Program-made: the position numbers and the translations under genes
Assembly (NCBI GenBank): GCA_964393465.1
Contig: CAYMTT010000016.1
Location: 1-16,345 of the forward strand
Length of the DNA: 16,345 nt
Origin: CAYMTT01 sp964393465
GTDB lineage: Bacteria; Patescibacteriota; Minisyncoccia; Minisyncoccales; MHMH01
Direction of reading: 5' to 3'
The notes under the pieces: model-generated
Told to the model about the DNA's origin: nothing
The model's database searches: none
What the model saw: only the letters and a program-made list of their open reading frames with translations
Part shown: positions 1 to 7,010 of the stretch, piece by piece
Numbering within the stretch: the stretch's first letter is position 1
Layout: each line of letters begins with the position of its first letter

Positions 1-2
1 GA

Positions 3-26
3 TGAGAAAATTTATCAATTTTCTCA
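3..26. other. AT-rich perfect hairpin at window start
   Basis: A perfect 10-bp inverted repeat (arms 3-12 and 17-26, TGAGAAAATT and its complement) surrounds a 4-nt loop TATC. No clear T-tract follows, so it is only a weak candidate for the terminator of a gene lying before the window. It could also be an operator-like palindrome. The rest of 1-161 is AT-rich; I see no gene, no convincing promoter and no Shine-Dalgarno in it. Confidence 0.4.
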
Positions 27-161
27 AAATGGGTTTGACTATTCTTAATTATTGTCCACTTTCGAGAAACAATCAATTTTTGGTTTTGTAATAAGTAAAA
101 GAAAATTTTAAAAGTAATCATACAAACAAGGTCAAAAATATAAGCTTAATTAATATAAATT

Positions 162-869
162 ATGAATTGGAAATATATTTTAGTTATTATCGTTCTTGCC
201 GTCATCGCCGGTGGGGGGATTTTGGGTTATCAGTATTGGTGGTTACCAAAAGAGGAAGCTAAACTGCCCGAAACAAAACTGCCAGAAGTGAAGGCCCCAA
301 AAGAAATACCGCCAGAAGAAATTTCAGAGGATAAAACCGATGACTGGAAAACATATCGGAGCGAGAAATACGGACTTGAATTTCGATATCCGACAACTTG
401 GAAAGTACATGAGTACACTCATATTCCTTTTGTACAATTGCAGCAAGTCAAAAATGGAGAAGTGGTAGCTATTGCAGGTGGCATTAGCATGGTCCGTAAA
501 CCAATCTCCTCTTCTATAGATTCTTCTTACGAAGAAATGTTCGCTTCCAATTCGCGGTGTCCAGAAGTTGCTGGAAGTAGAAATTTGTCCAGCCCGTCCC
601 AATATGAAGAGTATGTATATTGTCTTACCGGAAAAGAAATTCAAATGACCACCGGGGTATGGAAAGGAGCAGTAGAATGCTCTGCATCTGCATGGTACGG
701 GATGAAAGTAGAACCAGAAACTTGCCCTCACGAATTTTGGATAGACACGAAAGATTTTTTCTATGTTGTTCATTTTAATTTCTTTGAACTAATTAAAGAA
801 GGTAGCGACGAAGAAATATTTTTCGATAAATTCCTTAAGGGATTTTTGTTCTTCACCCCTACTAACTGA
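162..869 (+). CDS. Membrane-anchored exported protein with PsbP-like C-terminal domain
   Basis: A 235-aa protein of unknown function. Residues 4-26 form one hydrophobic N-terminal segment that reads as an uncleaved signal anchor. Residues 28-62 are a Pro/Glu/Lys-rich linker, and the rest is an extracytoplasmic domain. That domain opens with the W-x-x-Y ... YGLEF-x-YP-x-x-W pattern seen in PsbP-like and related small exported domains, and ends in FDKFLKGFLFF, typical of the last strand of such folds. Four cysteines, in RCPEV, VYCLT, VECSA and ETCPH contexts, could form disulfides outside the membrane. No Shine-Dalgarno precedes the ATG; AT-rich TATAAG (139-144) or TATAAA (154-159) might be -10 elements, but neither is convincing. 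The gene stands alone, is visibly more AT-rich than the rest of the window and is followed by palindromes and a terminator, so it looks accessory. The PsbP-like assignment is by pattern only. Confidence 0.75.
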   Translation: MNWKYILVIIVLAVIAGGGILGYQYWWLPKEEAKLPETKLPEVKAPKEIPPEEISEDKTDDWKTYRSEKYGLEFRYPTTWKVHEYTHIPFVQLQQVKNGEVVAIAGGISMVRKPISSSIDSSYEEMFASNSRCPEVAGSRNLSSPSQYEEYVYCLTGKEIQMTTGVWKGAVECSASAWYGMKVEPETCPHEFWIDTKDFFYVVHFNFFELIKEGSDEEIFFDKFLKGFLFFTPTN

Positions 870-952
870 TTGATATTTCTGACCATCACTTTCATTCGAT
901 AGTTTTCCAGACGAATTTGCCGCCAAAGAAAAACTTGAAATTATTAAAGAAC

Positions 953-1021
953 GCGGCGAGTCCGCTTGCGGGCGAGCCGCAAATTACAGGGGCTTGTTTT
1001 CGCCGCCGCAGGCGGCGAAAA
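953..1021. repeat. Two adjacent GC-rich palindromic elements
   Basis: In an otherwise AT-rich gap, two strong palindromes lie side by side. The first (953-980) folds as a GCGGC/GCCGC outer stem, a tandem GA/GA mismatch and an inner GTCCGC/GCGGGC stem. The second (997-1021) is a perfect 11-bp inverted repeat, TTTTCGCCGCC and its complement around a GCA loop. They resemble REP-type intergenic palindromes. One frame (883 to about 1146) is free of stops and reads like protein at its start (FPDEFAAKEKLEIIKERG), so this may also be a gene remnant invaded by palindromes. Neither element is followed by a T-tract that would make it an obvious terminator. Confidence 0.55.
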
Positions 1022-1059
1022 ATGTTCGTGCTAATTTAAGAATAGTCCACAAATATAGT

Positions 1060-1083
1060 ATCCTTTTTAAAAGGGATTTTTTT
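1060..1083 (+). terminator. Intrinsic terminator before the Clp-like operon
   Basis: Arms 1060-1068 and 1069-1077 (ATCCTTTTT and AAAAGGGAT, one G-T wobble) pair, with the central TTAA opening as the loop, and T1077-1083 forms the tail. It would stop transcription from the 162-869 region just before the next promoter. The stem is short and AU-rich, so its efficiency is uncertain. Confidence 0.55.
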
Positions 1084-1099
1084 ATGTTTTTATGGAAAA

Positions 1100-1108
1100 T
1101 GGTACAAT
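1100..1108 (+). promoter_or_regulatory. Extended -10 promoter, leaderless type
   Basis: TGG followed by TACAAT (1103-1108) is an extended -10 element. Exactly seven bases separate it from the ATG at 1116, so transcription would start at or within a base of the start codon. No good -35 is present, as is common for extended -10 promoters, and there is no Shine-Dalgarno, which fits a leaderless mRNA. Confidence 0.6.
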
Positions 1109-1115
1109 ATAAGCG

Positions 1116-1499
1116 ATGGGAAAGAACATATTCTTGCAGTATTTAGAATGGCACTTTCTGGACGTGCCAAAAAGCATATTCCAAGGATGGCTGAACTTCC
1201 TGAGATTTAACTTGAGCCGCTGGTCCATACCCATCTTGCTTAAAACCCTTTTTTCCCACTGGAGGCGCTACAAGTATTCTTACGGGAGGGGATTCGATTT
1301 TAAAAGGTATTTCGAAGTTTTCACTTTCAATATGATGTCCCGGGGAATAGGATTCATTCTGCGGGTTTTTTGCATTTTTTTGGGAATTTTAACAGAGCTT
1401 TTTTTGGTGGCAGCCGGCATTATAGTTCTTCTATTCTGGATAGTCCTGCCCCTTTTAATATTCGTAATCTTCATTTATGGAGTCAAAATTCTACTTTGA
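1116..1499 (+). CDS. Small membrane protein encoded ahead of the Clp-like ATPase
   Basis: A 127-aa protein with no family I can name. The first ~70 residues are amphipathic and rich in aromatic and basic residues (many W, F, R, K), suggesting a membrane-surface or cytoplasmic region. The last ~50 residues (about 77-127) are strongly hydrophobic and should form two transmembrane helices. The ATG is placed by a leaderless-type promoter ending seven bases upstream. The 3' end overlaps the following ATPase gene by 23 bp, so the two are very likely co-transcribed and translationally coupled. Since the ATPase itself carries two N-terminal membrane helices, this protein is a reasonable candidate for a membrane partner or adaptor of it. 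That is inference from gene order only. Confidence 0.75.
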   Translation: MGKNIFLQYLEWHFLDVPKSIFQGWLNFLRFNLSRWSIPILLKTLFSHWRRYKYSYGRGFDFKRYFEVFTFNMMSRGIGFILRVFCIFLGILTELFLVAAGIIVLLFWIVLPLLIFVIFIYGVKILL

Positions 1500-4020
1500 T
1501 TTAAAAAAATCCGGGATATATCAGGCTTTGAAATGGTCAAGAAACCCGGTTTTCAGGTGGACCCGAGCTCTCAAAATATTCCTGTCGGCTCTTTTCTTTG
1601 TGAACGTCGCCCTCTTTTTGTACGGATTCCTGGGAATGAACTTTTCTCAAGAGCTTAATTCTTTTTTCTTGGGAACGCTGGTGATTATTTTTTCTTTTTT
1701 GTGCGGCTTGAAATTGAAAATCGCTTTTTTCGAGTCCAAAGTTAAAAATCCTCCCTTGGACGAAGAAAGCTTCAATCTGGCCGAGTTTCTGGATTTTGAC
1801 GCCGGCCTGGCCTGTCATCGGGCCTTTAAATTAGCCAAGTCGAGAAAGCTTCCCGAAATTAACTCCAGCCTCGTTCTCCATTTTCTTTTACGGGAATCTT
1901 CCGGATTGAAGTTCGTTTTTTCCCGACTTTTGCTGGATATGGGCAAGGTGAAAAAAGATTTGAAAAAAGAAATTGCCGCCGATTTTCCCAAACTGAAGCC
2001 GTGGAAGGAAAACTATTCCCAGGATTTCCAGCAGACTATCAAGGACGCTTTGAGAGCGGCCAGGGAAAACAGGCATCAGAAAGCCGGGGAGGGGGAATTG
2101 CTGGCTTCTCTGGCCGAAAACAACCGATTTTTTAAGAAGCTTTTAAACGACAACAGCTTGAGGGTTTCCGACGTGGAAAATCTGATTTGGTGGCTGGAAG
2201 CTGAAAAGAGAAAGGAAAGAGAAAGGAAAAAATGGTGGAGCTACGAGAATTTAATGAAGCGGGGGACCATGGCCAAAGAATGGACTTCCGGCTACACTTT
2301 GCTTTTGGACGAGTATTCTTCGGATTGGACAGAAACCGCCAAGAAAAACGGGTTTCCGGAAGTTATAGGCCACAAAGACGAAATCGCCCAGGCGGAAATG
2401 ATACTTTCCAGGCAAGAGTACAACAACGTCCTTTTGGTGGGGGAGCCCGGAGTCGGAAAAAGATCGGTAATTCAGGGAATAACCAGGAGATCGGTTCTGG
2501 GAGAAAGCCTGCCCGACGTCAACTACAAGCGCCTGGTGGAATTGGATTTGCCCGGTTTGCTGGCCGGAGTGCCCAGCCGCAAGGAGTTCGAGTCCAAACT
2601 GGACGAAATTTTCCAGGAAGCTGTATCTGCGGGCAATATTATTTTGATAATCAACGACTTCCACAATTTCATAGCCGTGGAGCAGGGTCCGGGAAAGATA
2701 GACATTTCCGGAGCCGTTTCCCCTTATTTGCATTTACCCCAGTTCAGGCTCATAGCCGTATCAAGCTACGAGGGACTGCACAAGAACATCGAGCAGAACT
2801 CTTCGGTTCTCAATCTTTTCGGCAAAGTGGAAGTTCCCGAACTGTCGGAAAGGCAGACCGCCGTCATTCTTGAAGAAACCGCCCTGCGCCTGGAAAAGAA
2901 ATACAAGCTGTTTGTCAGCTATCCCGCCATAAGGGAAATTATTTCTCTTTCGGAAAGGGTTTTTCCTTCCCAGCCCTTTCCCAAGAAAGCGGTTGACCTT
3001 CTGGACGAAGTGATGATTTTCGTCAAAAAGACGAGCCGCAAAAAAACCGTTCTGCCAGAACACGTAGCCAATCTTATAAAGGAAAAGACGCAGATTCCCG
3101 TCGGAGAAATGGACAGCCGGGAAAAAGATATTCTTTTAAACCTGGAAAATCTGATTCACAAAAGAATTATAAATCAGGATACCGCTGTCAGGGAGGTTTC
3201 CACCGCCCTGAGAAGGGCCAGGTCGGAGATTTCCTTGAGAAAGGGCCCCATGGGAGGATTTCTCTTTTTGGGGCCGACCGGCGTCGGGAAAACGGAAACT
3301 TCTAAAGCCCTGGCCGAAATATATTTCGGTTCCGAATCGAAAATGATAAGGCTGGATATGTCCGAGTTCCAGGATTTGAGGGACATTCCCAGGCTTTTGG
3401 GATCTCCCGGTCAGGAAGGGCTTTTGACCACCAAGGTGGCAGAGGACCCATTCTCCTTGATTTTGCTGGACGAAATTGAAAAGGCCCATCCGAACATCTT
3501 GAATCTCTTTTTACAGGTTTTGGATGAAGGCCATATTACCGACGGTTTAGGAAGGAGGATAAGCTTCGAGAATTCGATTATAATCGCCACCAGCAACGCC
3601 GGCTACAAGATAATTCTTCAGTCTTTGAAAGAAAAAACCGACTGGTCGCAAGTCAAGGAAAAGCTTTTGGATTATCTTTTCGAACAAGGAACTTTCCGGC
3701 CCGAGTTCATCAACAGGTTCGACGCGGTGGTCGTTTTCAGCCCTTTGAGCAAGGAAAACCTTTTGAAAATCGCCGGTTTGATGCTGGGGGATCTGAAAGC
3801 CAATTTGAAAGAAAAGGGGATTAATCTTATAATAACCCCGAAGCTCGAAGAGAAAATAGTCGAATTGGGCTACAGCCCGACTTTCGGAGCAAGGGAAATG
3901 AGAAGAGTTATACAGAATAAGGTGGAGAACGTTCTGGCTTCGGCCCTGCTTTCGGGCGAGGTTAAAAGAGGGCAAAAAATTGAAATTGACCCCGAAAATT
4001 TCAGCATAGTTCCAAAATGA
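1477..4020 (+). CDS. Membrane-anchored ClpC/ClpB-like double AAA+ ATPase with degenerate D1
   Basis: An 847-aa Hsp100/Clp-family ATPase. Two hydrophobic helices (about 31-53 and 61-80) anchor it in the membrane, unlike soluble ClpA/B/C. Residues ~100-240 resemble two Clp N-terminal repeats. D1 has an intact Walker A (GEPGVGK, 322-328), but Walker B reads IILIIND (388-394) instead of hhhhDE, and the place where family members carry arginine fingers (LERRF) reads VLNLF, so D1 may bind ATP without hydrolysing it. D2 is intact: Walker A GPTGVGKT (599-606), Walker B LILLDE (661-666), sensor-1 N707, arginine finger R747 in FINRFD, sensor-2 GAR (804-806). No ClpC/ClpB middle coiled coil lies between DLLDEV (508-512) and the next helices, and no IGF/VGF ClpP-docking loop lies between NAG and FRPEF. 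It is therefore probably a ClpP-independent unfoldase or remodeller acting at the membrane. It overlaps both neighbours. Confidence 0.88.
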   Translation: MESKFYFDLKKSGIYQALKWSRNPVFRWTRALKIFLSALFFVNVALFLYGFLGMNFSQELNSFFLGTLVIIFSFLCGLKLKIAFFESKVKNPPLDEESFNLAEFLDFDAGLACHRAFKLAKSRKLPEINSSLVLHFLLRESSGLKFVFSRLLLDMGKVKKDLKKEIAADFPKLKPWKENYSQDFQQTIKDALRAARENRHQKAGEGELLASLAENNRFFKKLLNDNSLRVSDVENLIWWLEAEKRKERERKKWWSYENLMKRGTMAKEWTSGYTLLLDEYSSDWTETAKKNGFPEVIGHKDEIAQAEMILSRQEYNNVLLVGEPGVGKRSVIQGITRRSVLGESLPDVNYKRLVELDLPGLLAGVPSRKEFESKLDEIFQEAVSAGNIILIINDFHNFIAVEQGPGKIDISGAVSPYLHLPQFRLIAVSSYEGLHKNIEQNSSVLNLFGKVEVPELSERQTAVILEETALRLEKKYKLFVSYPAIREIISLSERVFPSQPFPKKAVDLLDEVMIFVKKTSRKKTVLPEHVANLIKEKTQIPVGEMDSREKDILLNLENLIHKRIINQDTAVREVSTALRRARSEISLRKGPMGGFLFLGPTGVGKTETSKALAEIYFGSESKMIRLDMSEFQDLRDIPRLLGSPGQEGLLTTKVAEDPFSLILLDEIEKAHPNILNLFLQVLDEGHITDGLGRRISFENSIIIATSNAGYKIILQSLKEKTDWSQVKEKLLDYLFEQGTFRPEFINRFDAVVVFSPLSKENLLKIAGLMLGDLKANLKEKGINLIITPKLEEKIVELGYSPTFGAREMRRVIQNKVENVLASALLSGEVKRGQKIEIDPENFSIVPK

Positions 4021-5201
4021 TGAAAACCGCATTTTTGATTTCAGCATTATCCCTCTTGGTTCTGGCAGCCGGAGGAATTTTAATATTCGGCTCGGAAAAA
4101 GAGGAGGCTGGCGAAAACGGCATTTCCGGCGTTTCGGTCAGGCGGGTTTCAAATAAAGAAAGGCTGGAAAACGGAGGAGGCGGGGAAACGGAAGAAAGAG
4201 TCAGAGAGATTCTGGATTATTCCGAAAGAAACTTTTCCGATATCAAGGATTCCGGAACGGAAGAAGAAGAAAAGTCTGCCAACGTCAAGGGAGCGTATTT
4301 CGGAGGGGCTTACAACTTTCAGCATATAAAAGACGTTTTGCGAGAAACCGAGCTCAACTGCGCCGTCATCGATATCAAGGAAGCTTACGGCATTAATCTA
4401 AGGAGTTCTTTCAAAAGATTGATTGATGACCTTCACCGGGAAGGAGCTTGGGTTATTGCCAGGATAGTTGTTTTTAGGGACTCTTCTTTGGTTGAAGGAT
4501 TCCCCCAGTGGTATCTGGAAGATTCCAACAGCACTTCTTCTGAAAACTTAATTTGGCGGGATTCCACGGGCATTCCCTGGCTGGATCCTTCCGACAGCGA
4601 GGTGAGGTCGTACATCGAAGGTTTATCCAAAAAGGCGATAGACTACGGATTCGACGAGCTGCAGTTCGATTACATCCGCTACCCGGAAAATTACGAGAGC
4701 AAAAAAGACAAGTGCGAGGTTATAGGGGGTTTTTTCAAAGAGTTGACTTCCAGTTTAAAGGATTACAAATCCTCGATAGTGCTTTCTGTCGATCTTTTCG
4801 GGTATGTTGCCCTTCAGCATAACAGCTATGAGATTGGGCAGAGAACCGAGGACGCGGCAAAAAACTTCGATTATCTCTCTTATATGATTTATCCCAGCCA
4901 TTTTTACGGCGGTTTCACTGCTGGCGGCATCCAGTATATGTATCCGGAAGTTTCAGAACATCCCTACGAGGTAGTGTACCATTCGGTGTCTTCCGCTTCC
5001 GAATACATTTCTTCTTTGGGGGAGCGGCCCAGTATCCGGCCCTGGCTTCAGGATTTCGACCTAACCGTGGATGTTTCCAGAAAAGTTATTTACGGGGAAG
5101 AAAAGATAAGAGATCAAATAAGAGCTGCCCGGGACGCGGGAGCTTCCGGCTGGCTTTTATGGAATCCTGCCGGCGACTACACGCTGGAAGCTCTGAAATA
5201 G
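4017..5201 (+). CDS. Anchored putative glycoside hydrolase, DUF4015-type
   Basis: A 394-aa protein. Residues 4-24 are a signal peptide or signal anchor, ~25-88 a low-complexity Glu/Gly/Ser-rich linker, and ~90-394 a TIM-barrel-like domain of the putative glycosyl hydrolase family DUF4015. Recognisable pieces are VKGAYFGG near the first strand, AVIDIKEAYG (equivalent to the family's D-x-K-D-x-x-G strand), FDELQFDYIRYPE with acidic residues at a likely active-site strand, LSVDLFGY, LSYMIYPSHF and the closing GASGWLLWNP. The substrate is unknown; a wall or exopolysaccharide glycan outside the membrane is the simplest guess. The start overlaps the stop of the Clp-like gene in an ATGATG context (4-bp overlap), indicating translational coupling in the same operon, and a strong terminator follows. 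The family call rests on motif memory, not on a search. Confidence 0.78.
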   Translation: MMKTAFLISALSLLVLAAGGILIFGSEKEEAGENGISGVSVRRVSNKERLENGGGGETEERVREILDYSERNFSDIKDSGTEEEEKSANVKGAYFGGAYNFQHIKDVLRETELNCAVIDIKEAYGINLRSSFKRLIDDLHREGAWVIARIVVFRDSSLVEGFPQWYLEDSNSTSSENLIWRDSTGIPWLDPSDSEVRSYIEGLSKKAIDYGFDELQFDYIRYPENYESKKDKCEVIGGFFKELTSSLKDYKSSIVLSVDLFGYVALQHNSYEIGQRTEDAAKNFDYLSYMIYPSHFYGGFTAGGIQYMYPEVSEHPYEVVYHSVSSASEYISSLGERPSIRPWLQDFDLTVDVSRKVIYGEEKIRDQIRAARDAGASGWLLWNPAGDYTLEALK

Positions 5202-5226
5202 GGGTATATCGGATAGATTATGGATC

Positions 5227-5250
5227 AAGCGGGTTAATTCCCGCTTTTTT
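5227..5250 (+). terminator. Intrinsic terminator of the Clp-like operon
   Basis: A 7-bp GC-containing stem (AAGCGGG 5227-5233, CCCGCTT 5240-5246) with loop TTAATT and a T-tract to 5250. It lies 26 bases after the stop of the glycoside hydrolase gene and separates that operon from the mraZ promoter. Confidence 0.85.
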
Positions 5251-5273
5251 ATTTGCTTGTGGAAAAACAAGGG

Positions 5274-5302
5274 TTGACCGGGGTGGCAAAGTGGGATATA
5301 AA
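5274..5302 (+). promoter_or_regulatory. sigma70-type promoter of the mraZ operon
   Basis: TTGACC (5274-5279), a 17-bp spacer and TATAAA (5297-5302) form a near-consensus promoter. Transcription should start around 5309, just before the MraZ repeats, giving a leader of about 58 nt to the mraZ ATG. Confidence 0.78.
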
Positions 5303-5312
5303 TAGAGTGTAG

Positions 5313-5337
5313 TGGGAAGTTGTGGATAAAGGTGGGG
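5313..5337 (+). promoter_or_regulatory. MraZ box (three TGGGN-type direct repeats)
   Basis: TGGGA, TGGAT and TGGGG at 5313, 5323 and 5333 are spaced by exactly five bases. This matches the operator described for E. coli MraZ (TGGGN repeats with 5-nt gaps). Two further TGG motifs at 5284 and 5292 lie in the promoter spacer, off the exact 10-bp register. The box begins within a few bases of the predicted transcription start, so MraZ bound here would repress its own operon. The middle repeat deviates from TGGG. Confidence 0.72.
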
Positions 5338-5361
5338 AAAACCAAGTATCTTTGTGGATAA
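5321..5361 (-). promoter_or_regulatory. Two perfect DnaA-box 9-mers in the mraZ leader
   Basis: TGTGGATAA occurs at 5321-5329 and 5353-5361, 32 bp apart and in the same orientation; its complement TTATCCACA is the classical high-affinity DnaA box. A related TGTGGAAAA lies at 5258-5266. The first box overlaps the second MraZ repeat and the second ends six bases before the mraZ ATG. Whether DnaA binds here is untested; I see no dnaA gene and no AT-rich unwinding element that would make this an origin. Confidence 0.5.
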
Positions 5362-5366
5362 CTCCA

Positions 5367-5798
5367 ATGTTTATAGGTGAATACCAGTACTCAATAGATG
5401 AAAAGAAGAGATTAGCCATTCCGGCCAAATTCCGGAAGAATTTGGGCAAAAAGGCGGTTATTACCAGGGGATTGGACAACTGCCTGGTAGTATATCCTTT
5501 GCCAGAATGGGACAAGCTGGCCAAGAAATTGGAAAGCCTGCCGACTTCCCAGTCTGACGCCAGAAATTTTTCGAGGATAATACTTTCGGGAGCTTCCGAC
5601 GTAGTTCTGGATAAGCTGGGCAGGATTCTGGTTCCCGATTGGCTGAAAAACTACGCTTTTTTAAAAAAGAACGTGACCGTCATAGGTCTTTCCAATAAAA
5701 TGGAAATTTGGGACAGGCAAAAGTGGGAAGAATACAAGAAAAAGACCGAAAACACGGTGGGAGACGTTGCCGAAAGATTGAAAGAGTTCGGCGTCTGA
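5367..5798 (+). CDS. mraZ: Transcriptional regulator MraZ
   Basis: A 143-aa MraZ, the AbrB-like DNA-binding regulator that heads dcw operons and usually represses its own promoter. The protein starts with the family signature MFIGEYQYSIDEKKR and carries the two DxxxR motifs, DEKKR (11-15) and DKLGR (82-86), that mark the two swapped-hairpin halves. A GTG at 5322 would add 15 residues, but it would start inside the MraZ box and the added residues do not resemble the family; the ATG at 5367 gives the normal N-terminus and length. No clear Shine-Dalgarno is seen. Immediately upstream are a strong promoter, the operator and DnaA-box sequences. rsmH begins one base after its stop. Confidence 0.95.
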   Translation: MFIGEYQYSIDEKKRLAIPAKFRKNLGKKAVITRGLDNCLVVYPLPEWDKLAKKLESLPTSQSDARNFSRIILSGASDVVLDKLGRILVPDWLKNYAFLKKNVTVIGLSNKMEIWDRQKWEEYKKKTENTVGDVAERLKEFGV

Positions 5799-5799
5799 T

Positions 5800-6666
5800 A
5801 TGCACCTTCCGGTCCTTAAAAAAGAAGCGCTGGAATATCTGGACCCAAAACCTGGAGAAAAGTTCATCGACTGCACTTTCGGAGAAGGAGGCCATGCCAT
5901 GGTCATTCTGGAGAAAATATCTCCTGAGGGAAAGCTTTTGGGGATCGACAGGGATCCGGTTCAGATTTCCAAATTTAAAAACATTGACAAAAAAAGACTG
6001 GTTCTGGTTTGCGGAAGCTTCGCCGACTTGAAAGAAATAATCAAAGAAAGAGGTTTCGATAAGGCCGACGGAATATTGATGGATTTGGGGGTTTCCAGCT
6101 GGCATTTGGAAGAATCGGAAAGAGGATTTTCTTTCAAGAAAAAAGAGCCTTTGGACATGAGATACGACATCAAAGATCGGCTAACGGCAGAAAAAATACT
6201 CAATTTTTGGTCCAAGCAGGATATAGAAAAAATCCTCAGGGAATACGGCCAAGAGCCTTTCGCCCGCAAAATCGCAGAAAGCATAGTTTCTTCCAGAAAA
6301 ATCGCACCCCTTAAAAATACTTTCCAGTTGATAGAAGCGGTTAGGGAAGCTTTGCCCGGCAGATTCCTGAAAGGGAAAAGGCATTTTGCCACCAGAACCT
6401 TCCAAGCTTTGAGAATGGCGGTCAACGGAGAGCTTGAGAGCTTACAGAGAGCCCTGCCCCAAGCTCTGGAGATTCTGGCTCCGGGAGGCAGGATGGCGGT
6501 TATTTCCTTCCATTCTCTGGAGGACAGAATAGTCAAGAATTTTTTCAAGGAGAAAAAAGAATTCTTGCAAATTTTAACCAAAAAGCCGGTCGTTCCCTCG
6601 TTTTCCGAAATCAAGCAGAATCCGAGGGCCAGATCAGCCAAATTAAGAGCAATTAAAAAAATATGA
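5800..6666 (+). CDS. rsmH: 16S rRNA (cytosine-N4)-methyltransferase RsmH
   Basis: A 288-aa RsmH (MraW), which uses SAM to methylate N4 of C1402 in the 16S rRNA P-site region. Visible are the SAM-binding motif I DCTFGEGGH (24-32), the acidic GIDRD (48-52), DLGVSS (95-100) followed by the family's GFSF and PLDMRYD, FATRTFQALR in the substrate-binding insertion, and AVISFHSLEDRIVK with NPRARSAKLRAI at the C-terminus. The length is slightly below the common ~310 residues, with nothing essential missing. It is the standard second gene of the dcw cluster, one base after mraZ, and its stop overlaps the next ATG by four bases. Confidence 0.96.
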   Translation: MHLPVLKKEALEYLDPKPGEKFIDCTFGEGGHAMVILEKISPEGKLLGIDRDPVQISKFKNIDKKRLVLVCGSFADLKEIIKERGFDKADGILMDLGVSSWHLEESERGFSFKKKEPLDMRYDIKDRLTAEKILNFWSKQDIEKILREYGQEPFARKIAESIVSSRKIAPLKNTFQLIEAVREALPGRFLKGKRHFATRTFQALRMAVNGELESLQRALPQALEILAPGGRMAVISFHSLEDRIVKNFFKEKKEFLQILTKKPVVPSFSEIKQNPRARSAKLRAIKKI

Positions 6667-7007
6667 GCGTTCAAACTTTAACCGGCATACTTCCTCAAAT
6701 ATCTTCTCTTTATTTTCCAGAGATAAGCAAAAAAAAGCTGGGAATTTCCGCTTTCTTGCTGTTGTTCGTTTTATCTTTTCTGTATTTCTATCAGGCCAGG
6801 GAAAACATTCAGGCGAATTTCCTGGTTTCCCGCTATGAGGCAGAAGTGGATTCTTTGATTCAAGCGAATAAAGATCTTGAAGCGAAGGTTGCTCAGGTCA
6901 GTTCTTTCGATAATCTGGAGGAAGTTTTTCTCAGCCAGGGGTACGAAGAAGTGGGAACCATACATTATATTAAAATCATGGATAACGCGATAGCCAAGGC
7001 AGAATAG
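6663..7007 (+). CDS. FtsL-like single-pass division protein
   Basis: A 114-aa protein with a short cytoplasmic N-terminus, one transmembrane helix at about 27-43, and an extracytoplasmic stretch (about 45-80) with the heptad-like spacing of a short coiled coil (ARENIQ ... YEAEVDSLIQANKDLEAKV). Size, topology and position between rsmH and the septal transpeptidase fit FtsL, which with FtsB and FtsQ activates FtsW/FtsI at the septum. FtsL sequences diverge strongly, so the call rests on topology and gene order rather than on conserved residues. The start overlaps the rsmH stop (ATGA), and the next gene begins three bases after its stop. A DivIC/septum-formation-initiator type protein is the main alternative. 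Confidence 0.72.
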   Translation: MSVQTLTGILPQISSLYFPEISKKKLGISAFLLLFVLSFLYFYQARENIQANFLVSRYEAEVDSLIQANKDLEAKVAQVSSFDNLEEVFLSQGYEEVGTIHYIKIMDNAIAKAE

Positions 7008-7010
7008 CCT

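Noticed and set aside
953..1021. GC palindromes as ordinary terminators of the 162-869 gene
   Set aside because: No T-tract follows either stem on the + strand; the hairpin at 1060-1083 is the better terminator.
5258..5361. Replication origin at the DnaA boxes
   Set aside because: Only two perfect boxes and one near match are present; there is no dnaA or dnaN gene nearby and no AT-rich unwinding stretch. A regulatory role is simpler.
5322..5366. GTG start for mraZ at 5322
   Set aside because: It would translate the operator and add 15 residues unlike MraZ; the canonical N-terminus begins at ATG 5367.
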